64,000 bases of DNA from CAWGET01 sp963821715 (GTDB lineage Bacteria > Bacteroidota > Ignavibacteria > Ignavibacteriales > Melioribacteraceae): positions 511,938-575,937 of the forward strand of contig CAWGET010000010.1 in assembly GCA_963821715.1 (NCBI GenBank). Reading direction: 5' to 3'. Below are positions 17,901 through 26,640 of this stretch, in pieces. The position numbers and the translations under genes are program-made. The notes below the pieces were generated by a model that was not told the DNA's origin, searched no databases, and saw only the letters and a list, made by a program, of their open reading frames with translations. How positions within the stretch are numbered: position 1 is the first letter of the stretch; every line of letters starts with the position of its first letter.

Positions 17901-19376
17901 GGAATGGATAGAGAAAGAAAAATAACAGACTGGAATGTTGGAGCTGAAAACCTGTATGGTTATAAGGAAAATGAAGTTCTGGGTAAAAGTATTGATATTG
18001 TTGTGCCGCCCGAACTGCAGGATGAGACAGAAGAACTGCATAAAAAAGTTATTAATGGAAAAAATATTCCTCCTTTTGAAACAGTAAGGATCAAAAAAGA
18101 CAAATCTCAGGTTTACCTGTTTTTAAGTAATTCGGCAATAAAAAATGATGAGGGGAAAATATTTGGTATCTCTGCTGTAGCGCACGATATAACTCCCCGA
18201 ATCAAATCGAGAAAAAGAATAGAAGAATTAAATCAAACTTTGGAATCAAGGGTTGAAGAGAGAACAGAGCAGCTTCGCAATATGACTAATCAACTCTTAA
18301 AACTAGAGCATCAGGAAAGAAGGAATTTTTCTCATCTTCTTCACGATCAGATACAGCAGCTGATTGTTGCCGCCAAATTAAATGTGCTGAGATCAACAAA
18401 AAAAATTGAGGATGCTGAACTGAAAGATCAGCTTGGGGAGGCAGTAAATCATCTTGATGAGGCGATTTCGGAGTCTCGATCAATAACTCTCGAACTAAGC
18501 CCTCCTCTTATGATGGAAAGGGGACTTAACCACGTACTCGAGTTTTTACGTAAATGGACAAAACAAAAATATGAGCTTGACGTTAAAATAAATTTTATCG
18601 GCAAAGATCAACCGGTAAATGAAGAGACAGGATTTTTCCTTTACAGCACTCTAAAAGAACTATTATTCAACATCGTAAAACATGCGGGAACAAAACAAGC
18701 TTTTATAAACGCAGAATTTAGAGAAGAAGACGGTCTTCATTTAGATGTTATTGATAAAGGTGTAGGATTCGATACACAAATTATTAAGGAGAATACAGAT
18801 AAATTTGGACTTTTAAGTATAATTGAAAGAATGAATTCGATTGGCGGAAAAATAGAATTCATATCGAAAGATAATGACGGTACTCTAGTTAAAATACAAC
18901 TTCCGCAAAACCTTGTGGAGTATAATAGTCCATCTACAAAGATTAGCAGTGAAAAAACGGATAAACCTGATGAGAGCCAAGATAAAAATTTAGAAAATGA
19001 AAGCACAATTCTAATTGTAGATGATGAAAGAGCAATGCGGTATGCTATTGCGCTTATGCTGAAAGATGAAACTAATTATAATCTTATAGAAGCTAACAGC
19101 GGTGCGGAAGCGGTAAAGAAAGCAAAAAAATATAAGCCTAAAGTTATATTGATGGATGTACGAATGCCCGGCATGGACGGAATTGAAGCTACTAAATTAA
19201 TAAAAGATGATATGCCGGGAATATTCATTATAGGACTTTCAATGCACGATAGGGAAACAATAGAAAAAGATTTGTTAGACGCGGGAGCAGATTATTATCT
19301 TTCCAAAAACGACGATCCTTCCGTTATACTTGAAACAATAAATAATTATTTAAAGAATAAGGATGAGAATAAATGA
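14943..19376 (+). CDS. CheB-CheR-PAS-histidine kinase-receiver hybrid protein
   Basis: At 1477 residues this is the largest gene here. Order: CheB (about 8-195; Ser16, His43, Asp135), CheR (about 210-480; IPGCATGEEAYTIA), an EEL-repeat coiled coil (about 650-726), three PAS regions (about 730-845, 850-965, 970-1090), a HisKA_3 dimerisation domain with His1134 (SHLLHDQIQQ), a HATPase domain (about 1220-1320; DKGVGFD) and a C-terminal receiver with phospho-acceptor Asp1405 (VILMDVRMPGMDG). Signal input, methylation-type activities and a phosphorelay are thus on one chain. The receiver normally in front of CheB is instead at the far end. The stop codon overlaps the start of the next cheB, so the two are translationally coupled. 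Confidence 0.93.
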   Translation: MTDKPNEFPIVGIGASAGGLEAFQIFFSQMPEDSGMAFVIVQHLDPNHESMMTELLSKSTKMEVYAVEDNMEVIPNKVYVIQPNSTLTIINGHLHVEKPQEPRGHRMPIDHFFHSLSQDQGENAICIILSGTGSDGTLGLKAVKEHGGIAIAQNPERAKYDSMPFNAVKTGLVDLVLNIEEMPQKLIDYLNNQKILKEKLDDENESEHLVEFILNTLKIRTGHEFSGYKKSTIARRLRRRMQLLHMDSLEQYVEIINTSPKEVNLLFKDLLIGVTHFFRNSDAFKSLREKAISKIIRHKLADENSTGIRIWIPGCATGEEAYTIAMLVKEEADNLNFKKPVQIFATDIDDQALQVARRGVYPEGIREQIPENFLKKYFKENSDVYRVRDEIREVCIFSPHNLIKDPPFSKIDLVACRNLLIYFEISLQKKILPIFHYSISPNGYLFLGPSENITARKELFKVIDKSSRIYQAKDAVPPMLVDFPISQNPASKKSYGGVSNRVIDPDSDKSMAKIFEEKVFNNYIPFSAVINENSDILYWAGPVVKYIEPPPGRPHNNLIELANKSLRLSLRSSIHRSVSQNKEVIQKNVVVKTNEGLQKLMIIVTPFKEMGEKNNLFLVVLKELGLPLSGEDAVNGERLEQQGEEVNRQLEEELRHTKEYLQTTIEELETSNEELKSSNEELLSMNEELQSSNEELQTSKEELQSINEELQTVNAELKKKVEELDQANSDIHNLYESTQIAIIFLDNSLAIKGFTPSAKDLFRIIESDIGRNLGDIVAKFKVENLLEEAESVLRNLERKRVEIYLEETDSHYVMQLVPYRTVSNKIDGVTISFIDVTELKIAHEETNLRERMLSIVTDSVPVLISYIDKNEKYLFHNAQYSEWFGLKDEQINGKSIKKVLGNDAYNILKPNIIKALKGETVEFVTSLNYKHDGERSIRAHYEPHFDEFGNVAGFIALVEDITFRIEREKKLARLAAIVSNSHEVIVGMDRERKITDWNVGAENLYGYKENEVLGKSIDIVVPPELQDETEELHKKVINGKNIPPFETVRIKKDKSQVYLFLSNSAIKNDEGKIFGISAVAHDITPRIKSRKRIEELNQTLESRVEERTEQLRNMTNQLLKLEHQERRNFSHLLHDQIQQLIVAAKLNVLRSTKKIEDAELKDQLGEAVNHLDEAISESRSITLELSPPLMMERGLNHVLEFLRKWTKQKYELDVKINFIGKDQPVNEETGFFLYSTLKELLFNIVKHAGTKQAFINAEFREEDGLHLDVIDKGVGFDTQIIKENTDKFGLLSIIERMNSIGGKIEFISKDNDGTLVKIQLPQNLVEYNSPSTKISSEKTDKPDESQDKNLENESTILIVDDERAMRYAIALMLKDETNYNLIEANSGAEAVKKAKKYKPKVILMDVRMPGMDGIEATKLIKDDMPGIFIIGLSMHDRETIEKDLLDAGADYYLSKNDDPSVILETINNYLKNKDENK

Positions 19377-20368
19377 TGCAGGGACACGACATTGTGGTTA
19401 TCGGAGGCTCTAACGGAAGTATAAATACAATGAAGCAAATATTGAAGAATCTGAATCCCGATCTGAACGCGGCTTTTTTCTTTGTAAACCATTTATCGCC
19501 AGATTCTCCGAATTATTTGCCGAACATTTTTAATACTGTTTCGAAAATACCGGTCAGGTCTTCTGAGGATGGTGGAAAGATTGAAAAAGGAACCTTATAT
19601 GTTGCCAAACCGGATCGTCATTTAATTTTGGAAGATGGTGAAATGAAGTTAACCCGCGGCCCGCAGGAAAACAGGTGGCGTCCTTCTATTGATCCTCTTT
19701 TCCGTTCTGCAGCGGCTGTTTACGGAACCAGATGTGTAGGAATTATTTTAAGCGGATATCTTGATGACGGAGTTTCCGGGCTTTCTGCAGTTAAAGACTG
19801 CGGCGGAGTTACTATTGTGCAGAACCCGGAAGAAGCCGAATATCCGGATATGCCGGAATCAGCACTAAAAGTTCTGCAGCCGGATTATATTTTAAACGCT
19901 GATGAAATACCCGGTGTTTTATACCGGCTCTCTAATCAACCTGTGGAAGCAAGAGCGCCTGAAACGCCGAAGGAAATAAAATGGGAGGTGGATATGGCCG
20001 GATCACTTAAAAGCAGGATTGATATGGAAGAATCGATCGGCGAACTGGTACCGCATACTTGTCCCGAATGCAGCGGCCCCCTTTGGAAACACGAAGAAAA
20101 AAATATGAATCGCTACAGATGTCATATGGGGCACAGCTATACCGAAAAAGTCCTCCTATTGCACCAAAAAGAACTTATTAGAAAAACAACAATGTCGCTT
20201 TTCCGCATGCTGGAAGAACGGAGAGCTCTGCTCCAGAAAATTACAGAAAGAGACAACGGGAATTCTAAATCCACTTCCGTAGATATTTTGAAAAAAGAAA
20301 TGGACGAATTGAAAAAAGGGATACAGCTGTTAGAAGAAGGATTATTCGATGTAGTTGAACATATATAA
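19373..20368 (+). CDS. cheB: CheB-type methylesterase with C-terminal zinc-ribbon-like segment
   Basis: A 331-residue protein with a CheB catalytic domain but no receiver: Ser13 (GGSNGS), His40 (FVNHLSP) and Asp132 (GYLDDGVSG). The C-terminal third has CPEC and CHMGH (about 228-258), a zinc-ribbon-like Cys/His arrangement seen in a subgroup of stand-alone CheB proteins, then a helical tail. CheB removes methyl groups from glutamates of receptors; here no receptor gene is near. The start overlaps the end of the hybrid kinase by 4 bases (ATGATG/TGA), so the two products are probably made and act together. Confidence 0.88.
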   Translation: MMQGHDIVVIGGSNGSINTMKQILKNLNPDLNAAFFFVNHLSPDSPNYLPNIFNTVSKIPVRSSEDGGKIEKGTLYVAKPDRHLILEDGEMKLTRGPQENRWRPSIDPLFRSAAAVYGTRCVGIILSGYLDDGVSGLSAVKDCGGVTIVQNPEEAEYPDMPESALKVLQPDYILNADEIPGVLYRLSNQPVEARAPETPKEIKWEVDMAGSLKSRIDMEESIGELVPHTCPECSGPLWKHEEKNMNRYRCHMGHSYTEKVLLLHQKELIRKTTMSLFRMLEERRALLQKITERDNGNSKSTSVDILKKEMDELKKGIQLLEEGLFDVVEHI

Positions 20369-20451
20369 AAAACAGAAGAGATCTAAAATTTCCAACCAAA
20401 CTAAACGGTGGTTGGCCGGAATGAGGATTCATAGTAATTAATGGAAAGACA

Positions 20452-23010
20452 TTAATTTTGAGCAGATACGGTTTTAACATTATTCTTTTTCTCGTTCAAT
20501 TCCGTTAAAAGCTGTTTCCCGTATTTAACATTTCTTGCATCTTCGCCAAATGCTTCTTCAATTATTTTCAAGTTTTTAGAAATTATGGTTTCTGCTTTAT
20601 CAAACTCATTCTTTAAAAGGTAAGATCGGCCAAGTTCAATATTCGTTAGTGCAATTAAATTTTCATTTGCGCCATGTGTATTTCTTCTAATCTCTAAAGC
20701 TTTTAAAACCAGATCTTCTGCTTTTTTCGGCTGATTCAAGCTGTTATAATTTTTTCCGAGCCAATAATAGCAGTTTCCAAAATAAGGGTGATCCGGCTCC
20801 AGAGTTTTATCCCATATTCCTTGCGCTTCTTCAATTAATTTTATGGAAGCCTGATGATCTTCTGAATAATATGTTATACAGCCTAAATTGTAAATTGCCA
20901 AAGCAAGCTGAGGGTGATCCGGCCGGAGTAATTTTTTTCTCATCTCCAAAGATTTACTGAACATTTCCCTCGCTCCATTTAAATCGTTTTTATCGTGATA
21001 AACAAACGCGAGGTTATTATAGTTATATACAATGTTGAAATTTTCACCGTTCGAAAGATTAAGATTCATTTTTAACGAACGCCTTAAGTAATATTCTGCT
21101 GAATCAAGATTTTTATTATATTGATGCGCCAAACCGATATTGCTTAATACAGATGCCACGTCTTCGGATCCCTTCTTTCCGAAAATATTTAAATAAAGGG
21201 AAAGCGAATTTCTAAAATAGACCAAGGAAGAATCAATCTCTTCTATATCCATTTTCAAGGTTCCGTAATCATTTAATGCTTCAGCGTATAGAATATCCTT
21301 ATTATCCGGAATATTTTCGTGCAGACTTATTGATTTTCGGTAATACGATTCTGCCTCTTCATAATCTCCGTTGTAATGATGCGCGACCGCAAGGTTTTTA
21401 TAAGCGGCGGCTCGTTCTAACGGATCGCTTTCAAAACTATTTAACAGATTAACAGCCTCTTCGAGTTCTTCAATGGCTTTCTCATAAAAGCCCAGCCCTT
21501 GATATGTTATTCCTAAAGTTTTTCGTAACTCCGATTGAACTTCCGGCTCGCCTTCTAATTCATCTTTAATTTTTTTGCCGGCGTCATCCATAACGTCAAC
21601 AACTTTAATTTCGCTTCCTTCTCTCGATGGGTCGGGCGAAGCAAGCATTTCCTGAAGAAACGAATTTATTCTTTCCGCTTTTCTGGCTTCAATTTCAGCC
21701 AGATCTTTATTTTTATTCGCAATGTTCGACTGGTATATTATGCCGCCCATACCGGCAATTAAAAGAATTAAGATTAGTGAGGCGACTAAAACGCCGGTCT
21801 TATGCCGTTCAATAAACTTGGAGCTTCTGTAGAAAATTGAATCTTTATGCGCAATAACTGGAAGACCATTCAAGCTTCTGCTGATATCTTCCGCAAACTG
21901 TTCAACCGAGGAATATCGCCTTTCCGGATCTTTTTGAAGAGCTTTTAATATTATATTATCCAAATCTCCCGTAAGCCGCGTGCGGATCCTATTTATAGTT
22001 TCATTTCTATTATTTTCAATATCCTGCGGCGAAATTGTTTCACCCTGAACCAAAATCCGTTTTGTCTTTTTAATTACAGAGCTCGGTTTCTCGGGTTCTG
22101 AAGTTGTAATTATATTCTCTTTTTCTGTAGGGAAATTACTTTTAAAATCGTAAGGAGAGTGATCGGTGAGAAGTTCGTAAAGAATTACGCCGAGCGAATA
22201 GACGTCTGTCGCGGTAGTAACCGTTTTCCCCGCTAACTGTTCGGGGCTTGCGTAGTCGAGAGTCATCAACCGTACGCCTGCCCGTGTATTAAGCGCATGT
22301 TCTTCGCCGGTATCCAGCAGTTTTGCGATTCCAAAATCGAGAAGCTTCGGGTTTCCGTCTTGTGTAACAAAAATATTTTGCGGCTTAAGGTCGCGGTGTA
22401 CAATTAAATTCTGATGAGCGAATTTTACGGCTTCACAAATCTTCAAAAATAAATTAATTCGCTCTAATGTAGATAGCTTATTCGATTCACAATATTTGTT
22501 AACCGGAACTCCGTAAACCGGTTCCATCACAAAATATGGAAGACCGTTTTCCGTCGTTCCGCCGTCAATAATCCGTGCAATATAAGGATGGGAAAGATCT
22601 GCCAGAGCCTGCTGCTCAAATTTGAACCGGCGGATTATCTCCTCGGTATCCATTCCGCGCTTAATAAATTTTACGGCTACTTTTCTTTTGAACTGTTTAT
22701 CGATGCGGGAGGCAGAATAAACAACGGCCATCCCGCCTTCGCCTAGTTTATCTTCTATCCGGTATTTCCCTACCGTTTCTCCGTTCATAACGTCTCTGGC
22801 TTGTGTATCCTCTTCCTCCAGAATTATAACTGAAGAGGTTTCTAAAAAATTTCCGGATTTATTATAAAATGTAAGGAGTGAATTTATTTCGGATAGCATT
22901 TCTTCATCTTCGCCGCATTCCCGTTCCAGATATTTCAGGCGTTCGTCAGCGGTCAGATCGATAGCGATATTAAAAATCTTTTTTATGTTTTCCCATTTGT
23001 TTTGGTGCAT
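20452..23010 (-). CDS. Membrane Ser/Thr protein kinase with periplasmic TPR domain
   Basis: An 852-residue Hanks-type kinase. Residues 80-375 form the kinase domain with a Gly-rich loop (LGEGGMAVVYSA), Lys114 (VAVKFIK), the catalytic HRDLKPQN loop (205-212) and DFG (225-227). One membrane helix lies at about 405-427, followed by many tetratricopeptide repeats to the C-terminus (YNNLAFVYHDKNDLNGA and similar). The kinase is therefore cytoplasmic and the TPR part external to the inner membrane. Its start lies 10 bases after the ECF sigma gene, so the two form an operon, a pairing common in Planctomycetes and Ignavibacteria. Phosphorylation targets are unknown; the sigma factor is a plausible one by context. 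Confidence 0.92.
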   Translation of the reverse strand: MHQNKWENIKKIFNIAIDLTADERLKYLERECGEDEEMLSEINSLLTFYNKSGNFLETSSVIILEEEDTQARDVMNGETVGKYRIEDKLGEGGMAVVYSASRIDKQFKRKVAVKFIKRGMDTEEIIRRFKFEQQALADLSHPYIARIIDGGTTENGLPYFVMEPVYGVPVNKYCESNKLSTLERINLFLKICEAVKFAHQNLIVHRDLKPQNIFVTQDGNPKLLDFGIAKLLDTGEEHALNTRAGVRLMTLDYASPEQLAGKTVTTATDVYSLGVILYELLTDHSPYDFKSNFPTEKENIITTSEPEKPSSVIKKTKRILVQGETISPQDIENNRNETINRIRTRLTGDLDNIILKALQKDPERRYSSVEQFAEDISRSLNGLPVIAHKDSIFYRSSKFIERHKTGVLVASLILILLIAGMGGIIYQSNIANKNKDLAEIEARKAERINSFLQEMLASPDPSREGSEIKVVDVMDDAGKKIKDELEGEPEVQSELRKTLGITYQGLGFYEKAIEELEEAVNLLNSFESDPLERAAAYKNLAVAHHYNGDYEEAESYYRKSISLHENIPDNKDILYAEALNDYGTLKMDIEEIDSSLVYFRNSLSLYLNIFGKKGSEDVASVLSNIGLAHQYNKNLDSAEYYLRRSLKMNLNLSNGENFNIVYNYNNLAFVYHDKNDLNGAREMFSKSLEMRKKLLRPDHPQLALAIYNLGCITYYSEDHQASIKLIEEAQGIWDKTLEPDHPYFGNCYYWLGKNYNSLNQPKKAEDLVLKALEIRRNTHGANENLIALTNIELGRSYLLKNEFDKAETIISKNLKIIEEAFGEDARNVKYGKQLLTELNEKKNNVKTVSAQN

Positions 23011-23020
23011 CCGGTATCTT

Positions 23021-23593
23021 TCAATTCATTTTTTCTAATTCCCTGTAAAGCCAGGCTTTGGCTAAACTCCAATCGCGTTTAACGGTGGTGGCAGAAATAG
23101 ATAACGCTTCCGCAATTTCTTCAATCTGAAGACCGGAGAAATATTTCAGTTCAACAACTCTGCTAAGCCGTTTGTCAAAAACGGCAAGTCTGGCAAGGGC
23201 TTCGTCGAGAGCCAGAATTTCGTCGTTAATTTCGGCGGAAACTGTGGGCGCTTCATCGAGATAAATTTTTGTAGCACCGCCTCCTCGTTTAGCTGCGTTT
23301 CGTTTTCTAGCGCTGTCCACCAGAATTTGCCGCATAGAGTTTGCAGCTATGCAGAAAAAATCTCTTCGGTTTTCGAGGGTAATTTTTTCTCCGCCGATTA
23401 ATTTTAAGTAGGCTTCGTGTACAAGTTCGGTTGTCTGAATTGTCCTTTTACCGTATTCACCGTGCAGGTATTTGGCGGCAAGTAATCGTAATTCGTTATA
23501 AAGAATTGGGGTTATAGATTCTACTGCATTGCTTTTTTCGTTGCTCAATTCCTGGAGGAGCCGGGTTATATCGCTGCCGTAAAAATTATCCAC
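23021..23593 (-). CDS. ECF-type sigma factor (Ser/Thr-kinase-associated family)
   Basis: A 190-residue sigma-70 family protein. Region 2 is recognisable (TELVHEAYLKL, RDFFCIAANSMRQILVDSAR) and region 4 carries the promoter-reading helix-turn-helix (LQIEEIAEALSISATTVKRDW). The sequence follows the ECF family usually encoded beside TPR-linked Ser/Thr kinases (TIGR02999-like). No anti-sigma factor is next to it, which suggests control by the kinase at 20452-23010. It is divergent from the beta-barrel gene at 23772, a possible target. Confidence 0.9.
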   Translation of the reverse strand: MDNFYGSDITRLLQELSNEKSNAVESITPILYNELRLLAAKYLHGEYGKRTIQTTELVHEAYLKLIGGEKITLENRRDFFCIAANSMRQILVDSARKRNAAKRGGGATKIYLDEAPTVSAEINDEILALDEALARLAVFDKRLSRVVELKYFSGLQIEEIAEALSISATTVKRDWSLAKAWLYRELEKMN

Positions 23594-23771
23594 AAAAAGA
23601 ATCCCTAATTGTTTAACGAATTTTTACTGAAAAAACAAAATCTTAAAAGAGAAATGCCTTACGTGAAGATAAAAAAAATATAAACAAAATTAAATACCTA
23701 TGGTCTTTTTTCGGCCGCTTTTGCGCATATAATAATAGAGGCTAATAAATTACTTTAAAATGGAGGAATAA

Positions 23772-24452
23772 ATGAAAAAAATACTTTTTCTTACACTTGT
23801 GTTTGCATTTCTTATTTCATTACAGGAAAAATCGAATGCGCAGTTTAACTTGAAACTTGGACCGGTAACCGGAATGAATTTTAACATAGGTACCGGTTCT
23901 GATCTGCCGGAAACATCATCTGGATTTGGATTTCTTTTTGGAGCACAGGTCGATATGAATTTTACACCTGTAATTGGTTTAATAACAAATCTACAATTTT
24001 ATGATAACAGGAGTGGCGGATATAACCTCGACGGTACTTTGAAAGGTACGAATACAGCAGTAACGGAAGAGAGAAATTTTAGTGTTGCTTATTTTTTAAT
24101 AGAGCCATTATTCAAATTAAGAATCCCCGGATCCGGTTTTTATTTTGTCGTCGGACCTGAATTAGGTTTTACAGTCCAATCTTCATTTAGTACGAGATTA
24201 GAACAACAAAATGGAAATCCTATAAATTATCCAGGGACTACTACGAATAAAAGTAAAGGGTCCTTAAAAAATACGAATGCAAGATTTGCAATAAAATTAG
24301 GATCGGGAATTGATTTGCCTGTGGGAAAATTAGTTACTTTAGCACCCCAATTAAATTTCGGATATGGCATAACTACTTTTCAAGAAAACTTTGAATCTCG
24401 AATATTGACAATACAAGCGTTATTAGCTGTTAAATTTACATTAATTAGATAA
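23772..24452 (+). CDS. Outer-membrane beta-barrel protein (PorT-like)
   Basis: A 226-residue protein with a signal peptide (1-23, ending SNAQ) and an eight-strand-type small barrel pattern: FNLKLGPVTGMNFNIG, FGFLFGAQVDMNFTPVIGL, LIEPLFKLRIPGSGFYFVVGPELGF, ALLAVKFTLIR. This matches the outer-membrane beta-barrel families widespread in Bacteroidota. TGGAGGA precedes the ATG at 23772. It is followed after 19 bases by a lipoprotein gene, so the two are probably cotranscribed, ending at the terminator at 24970. Confidence 0.75.
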   Translation: MKKILFLTLVFAFLISLQEKSNAQFNLKLGPVTGMNFNIGTGSDLPETSSGFGFLFGAQVDMNFTPVIGLITNLQFYDNRSGGYNLDGTLKGTNTAVTEERNFSVAYFLIEPLFKLRIPGSGFYFVVGPELGFTVQSSFSTRLEQQNGNPINYPGTTTNKSKGSLKNTNARFAIKLGSGIDLPVGKLVTLAPQLNFGYGITTFQENFESRILTIQALLAVKFTLIR

Positions 24453-24471
24453 AATTTTAAGGAGGTATAAA

Positions 24472-24942
24472 ATGAAATATAAATTAATTTTTAGTTTGGC
24501 TTTTTTATTCTTTGCTTTTTTCGGCTGCGGAGGAGATGGTAATGGTGATTCTAATCCAGTTGGTATTGGTGGATTAGGCGACGGTGGTGGAAACGGTGGC
24601 GGTGGTGGTGGAAATACCGGCAATGTCTCTATTCAAGTAAATGCCATTCAGGATCCAAACGATCAAAATACCGTAATTTTCCAATTTACCCCAAGTGAAA
24701 GCGTTACTGTAAGTTCAGTTAATGTATCGATTTCAGGATCACAATATGCGGAAACTATTCAGGCAGACGGAACAACTGTGTATTCTCCTCAAGATGGATT
24801 TGTAATAACATATCCGATTGCTCAATCAGGGCAATATCCCGGCATTCAGTCCGGACAAACCTGGACTTTTACCATAGCGGGTAAAGTAGGAAGCGCCAAT
24901 GGAGCCGACTATACCGCCACCGCAAATTATACAGTTCAATAG
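24472..24942 (+). CDS. Lipoprotein with glycine-rich linker
   Basis: A 156-residue predicted lipoprotein: signal residues 1-18, lipobox FFGC (Cys19), then a Gly/Asn-rich flexible linker (about residues 20-47) and a single beta-rich domain of about 105 residues (VSIQVNAIQD to ATANYTVQ) with immunoglobulin-like strand spacing. No family was recognised. AAGGAGG precedes the ATG. It probably forms an operon with the upstream barrel protein and may be displayed at the cell surface. Confidence 0.7.
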   Translation: MKYKLIFSLAFLFFAFFGCGGDGNGDSNPVGIGGLGDGGGNGGGGGGNTGNVSIQVNAIQDPNDQNTVIFQFTPSESVTVSSVNVSISGSQYAETIQADGTTVYSPQDGFVITYPIAQSGQYPGIQSGQTWTFTIAGKVGSANGADYTATANYTVQ

Positions 24943-24969
24943 GTATTAAAGAAATAAATTAATAAAAGG

Positions 24970-24997
24970 GACGTTTATTTATAAACGTCTTTTTTTT
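24970..24997 (+). terminator. Rho-independent terminator
   Basis: A perfect 8-bp stem (GACGTTTA/TAAACGTC, 24970-24977 and 24982-24989) with loop TTTA and a run of eight T follows the lipoprotein gene. Confidence 0.88.
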
Positions 24998-25075
24998 GTA
25001 CATTTCATAAATACATAAATAAGCAGCATGAGGCTTTTCCCGTTGTTCATCCTACCCTAAGAGTTGGTAGATAAA

Positions 25076-25729
25076 TTAAAAAGCATAACCTATCGAAAAT
25101 TCCCCCAGGAAAGGATCCATAAAATCGTAAGCATCTTCATAGTCATCTATTGCGGATTCAATTGCCGGGTTGGAAGGATCTGCATGTCGCCCTTTCATCT
25201 GGAAACCATATCCGAATGTAAAATTCAATGTAAAACCGCTGTTCCAGACCCATCTTTTACCAACGTTTATTCCAAACGTTTGATCGGGAATTTTAAAATC
25301 GAAATTTTGTGAATCAATTTTCCCCGATCCGGAAAAAACACGGTATCGTGCAAAAGCTCCGACATAGTATGATTCAAGATCTCCCGAAATATGCCAGCGA
25401 TAATTTAATATAAAGGCTAATCCGCTCGATTCTATATTCGCACTGGTATAAGTTTTTGGAACAGCTTCATAATCAACTCTTGCCACCAGACTCTGTGATT
25501 CCGCAAACATATATTGATAATTAGCTGAAAAAATTCCGAATGCTATTCCGCCCGGGCACATACTCAATGCTTGATTAAATCCGCCGGCGGAAGAATTCAG
25601 TTTCATCTGAGACACAGATTTGCCATCCTGTGCAAAAGTACTTGTGGCAAAGAATAAAAACAGTATCGCTGTTATCGTTCTCTTCACAAACTTATTTTTT
25701 GTAAGTTTCTCTATATTAAATTGTAGCAT
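25076..25729 (-). CDS. Small outer-membrane beta-barrel protein, hypothetical
   Basis: A 217-residue protein with an N-terminal signal peptide (hydrophobic about 17-32, ending TFAQ; the initiator may lie a few codons into the open frame) and alternating barrel strands: FSANYQYMFAESQSLVARVDYEAV, LAFILNYRWHI, FTLNFTFGYGFQM, GEFSIGYAF. The aromatic end suits outer-membrane insertion. It resembles the DUF3575-like barrels of Bacteroidota, but no specific family is certain. It is convergent with the lipoprotein operon. Confidence 0.65.
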   Translation of the reverse strand: MLQFNIEKLTKNKFVKRTITAILFLFFATSTFAQDGKSVSQMKLNSSAGGFNQALSMCPGGIAFGIFSANYQYMFAESQSLVARVDYEAVPKTYTSANIESSGLAFILNYRWHISGDLESYYVGAFARYRVFSGSGKIDSQNFDFKIPDQTFGINVGKRWVWNSGFTLNFTFGYGFQMKGRHADPSNPAIESAIDDYEDAYDFMDPFLGEFSIGYAF

Positions 25730-25847
25730 AAATTATCCTTTTATGATTATTTGTTTTGTCTTAAAGTTCTTCAGACGAATAAACAGACAAAAAGTTTTAT
25801 TTAATTTAATTTTTATTAAGTGCAGGTATAATTCGGCTTAGAAAGTT

Positions 25848-26081
25848 TTACGATTTTAATCTAACTCCCTTTATAAGCAGCCAGAGAGTAAAAGCTAGTT
25901 CTCCAATAACTCCCGGAACTATTACAACGATCGCGAAAACATCTTTGTATTGAGTGTAATTTAGAAGATGTTTTGTTAAATTAAATTTTTGTTTTCTCTG
26001 TAAATTTAATCTCCATAAGTACCACCAAAAAACATTCTGCAGAAAAATATCGGCTCCAAATAGAAATAATTGTTTCATCAT
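25848..26081 (-). CDS. Small membrane protein, possible DUF4386 remnant
   Basis: Seventy-seven residues with two hydrophobic segments. The last 30 residues (VVIVPGVIGELAFTLWLLIKGV) look like the end of DUF4386 integral membrane proteins, which are normally about three times longer. The N-terminal half does not match that family convincingly. It may be a truncated gene or a distinct small membrane protein. Confidence 0.4.
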   Translation of the reverse strand: MMKQLFLFGADIFLQNVFWWYLWRLNLQRKQKFNLTKHLLNYTQYKDVFAIVVIVPGVIGELAFTLWLLIKGVRLKS

Positions 26082-26162
26082 AAAAGCGGAACTTTATCTT
26101 TTTTAAGTTATAAAAAGATTGTAATTTTTAATCCGGTAACGAAATATTAAAGAAAGATTAAA

Positions 26163-26414
26163 ATGAATTTGGCTCTTGTAACTTTTGCTGTGCTTTTAGT
26201 AAATATTCCATTCGGCGCCTGGAGGGAAAGTGTAAAGAAGTTTTCTCTTAAATGGTTTTTGGCAATCCATCTTCCGGTGCCTCTAATAATTCTGATGCGG
26301 ATCTACGGCAAGATCGGGTTTGCTTTTTATACATATATTTTTCTTGTCGCTGCATTCTTCGGCGGACAAAAATTGGGCGCTTATATCTATTCTAAAAGAG
26401 AAGTCCTATTTTAA
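26163..26414 (+). CDS. Small conserved-looking membrane protein, hypothetical
   Basis: Eighty-three residues with an N-terminal helix (LALVTFAVLLVNIPFGAWR), a central proline-containing helix (FLAIHLPVPLIILMRIYG) and a third helix (YTYIFLVAAFFGGQKLGAYIYS). GAAAGATT precedes the ATG. The pattern of Gly and Pro in the helices looks like a genuine small membrane protein, but no function can be assigned. It is divergent from the 25848 gene. Confidence 0.55.
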   Translation: MNLALVTFAVLLVNIPFGAWRESVKKFSLKWFLAIHLPVPLIILMRIYGKIGFAFYTYIFLVAAFFGGQKLGAYIYSKREVLF

Positions 26415-26640
26415 ATTTGTTTCATCCGTAAAGTAGTACAATGTTAGTTTTAGGGAAAGGCGTAAAATTATATAAACAAGAATGGAACCGAACAGTGAAA
26501 AAGCAGAATCAATAATGCGTCAACTTTACATAAGAAGTTCAAACTGAATTTCCGGATTTTTTATTTTTAACCTGCCCGTTTCATTTATAAAAATTCTTTA
26601 TATTTAAAAACAGTTCTATAAAAAAAATAGAATACAGTTG

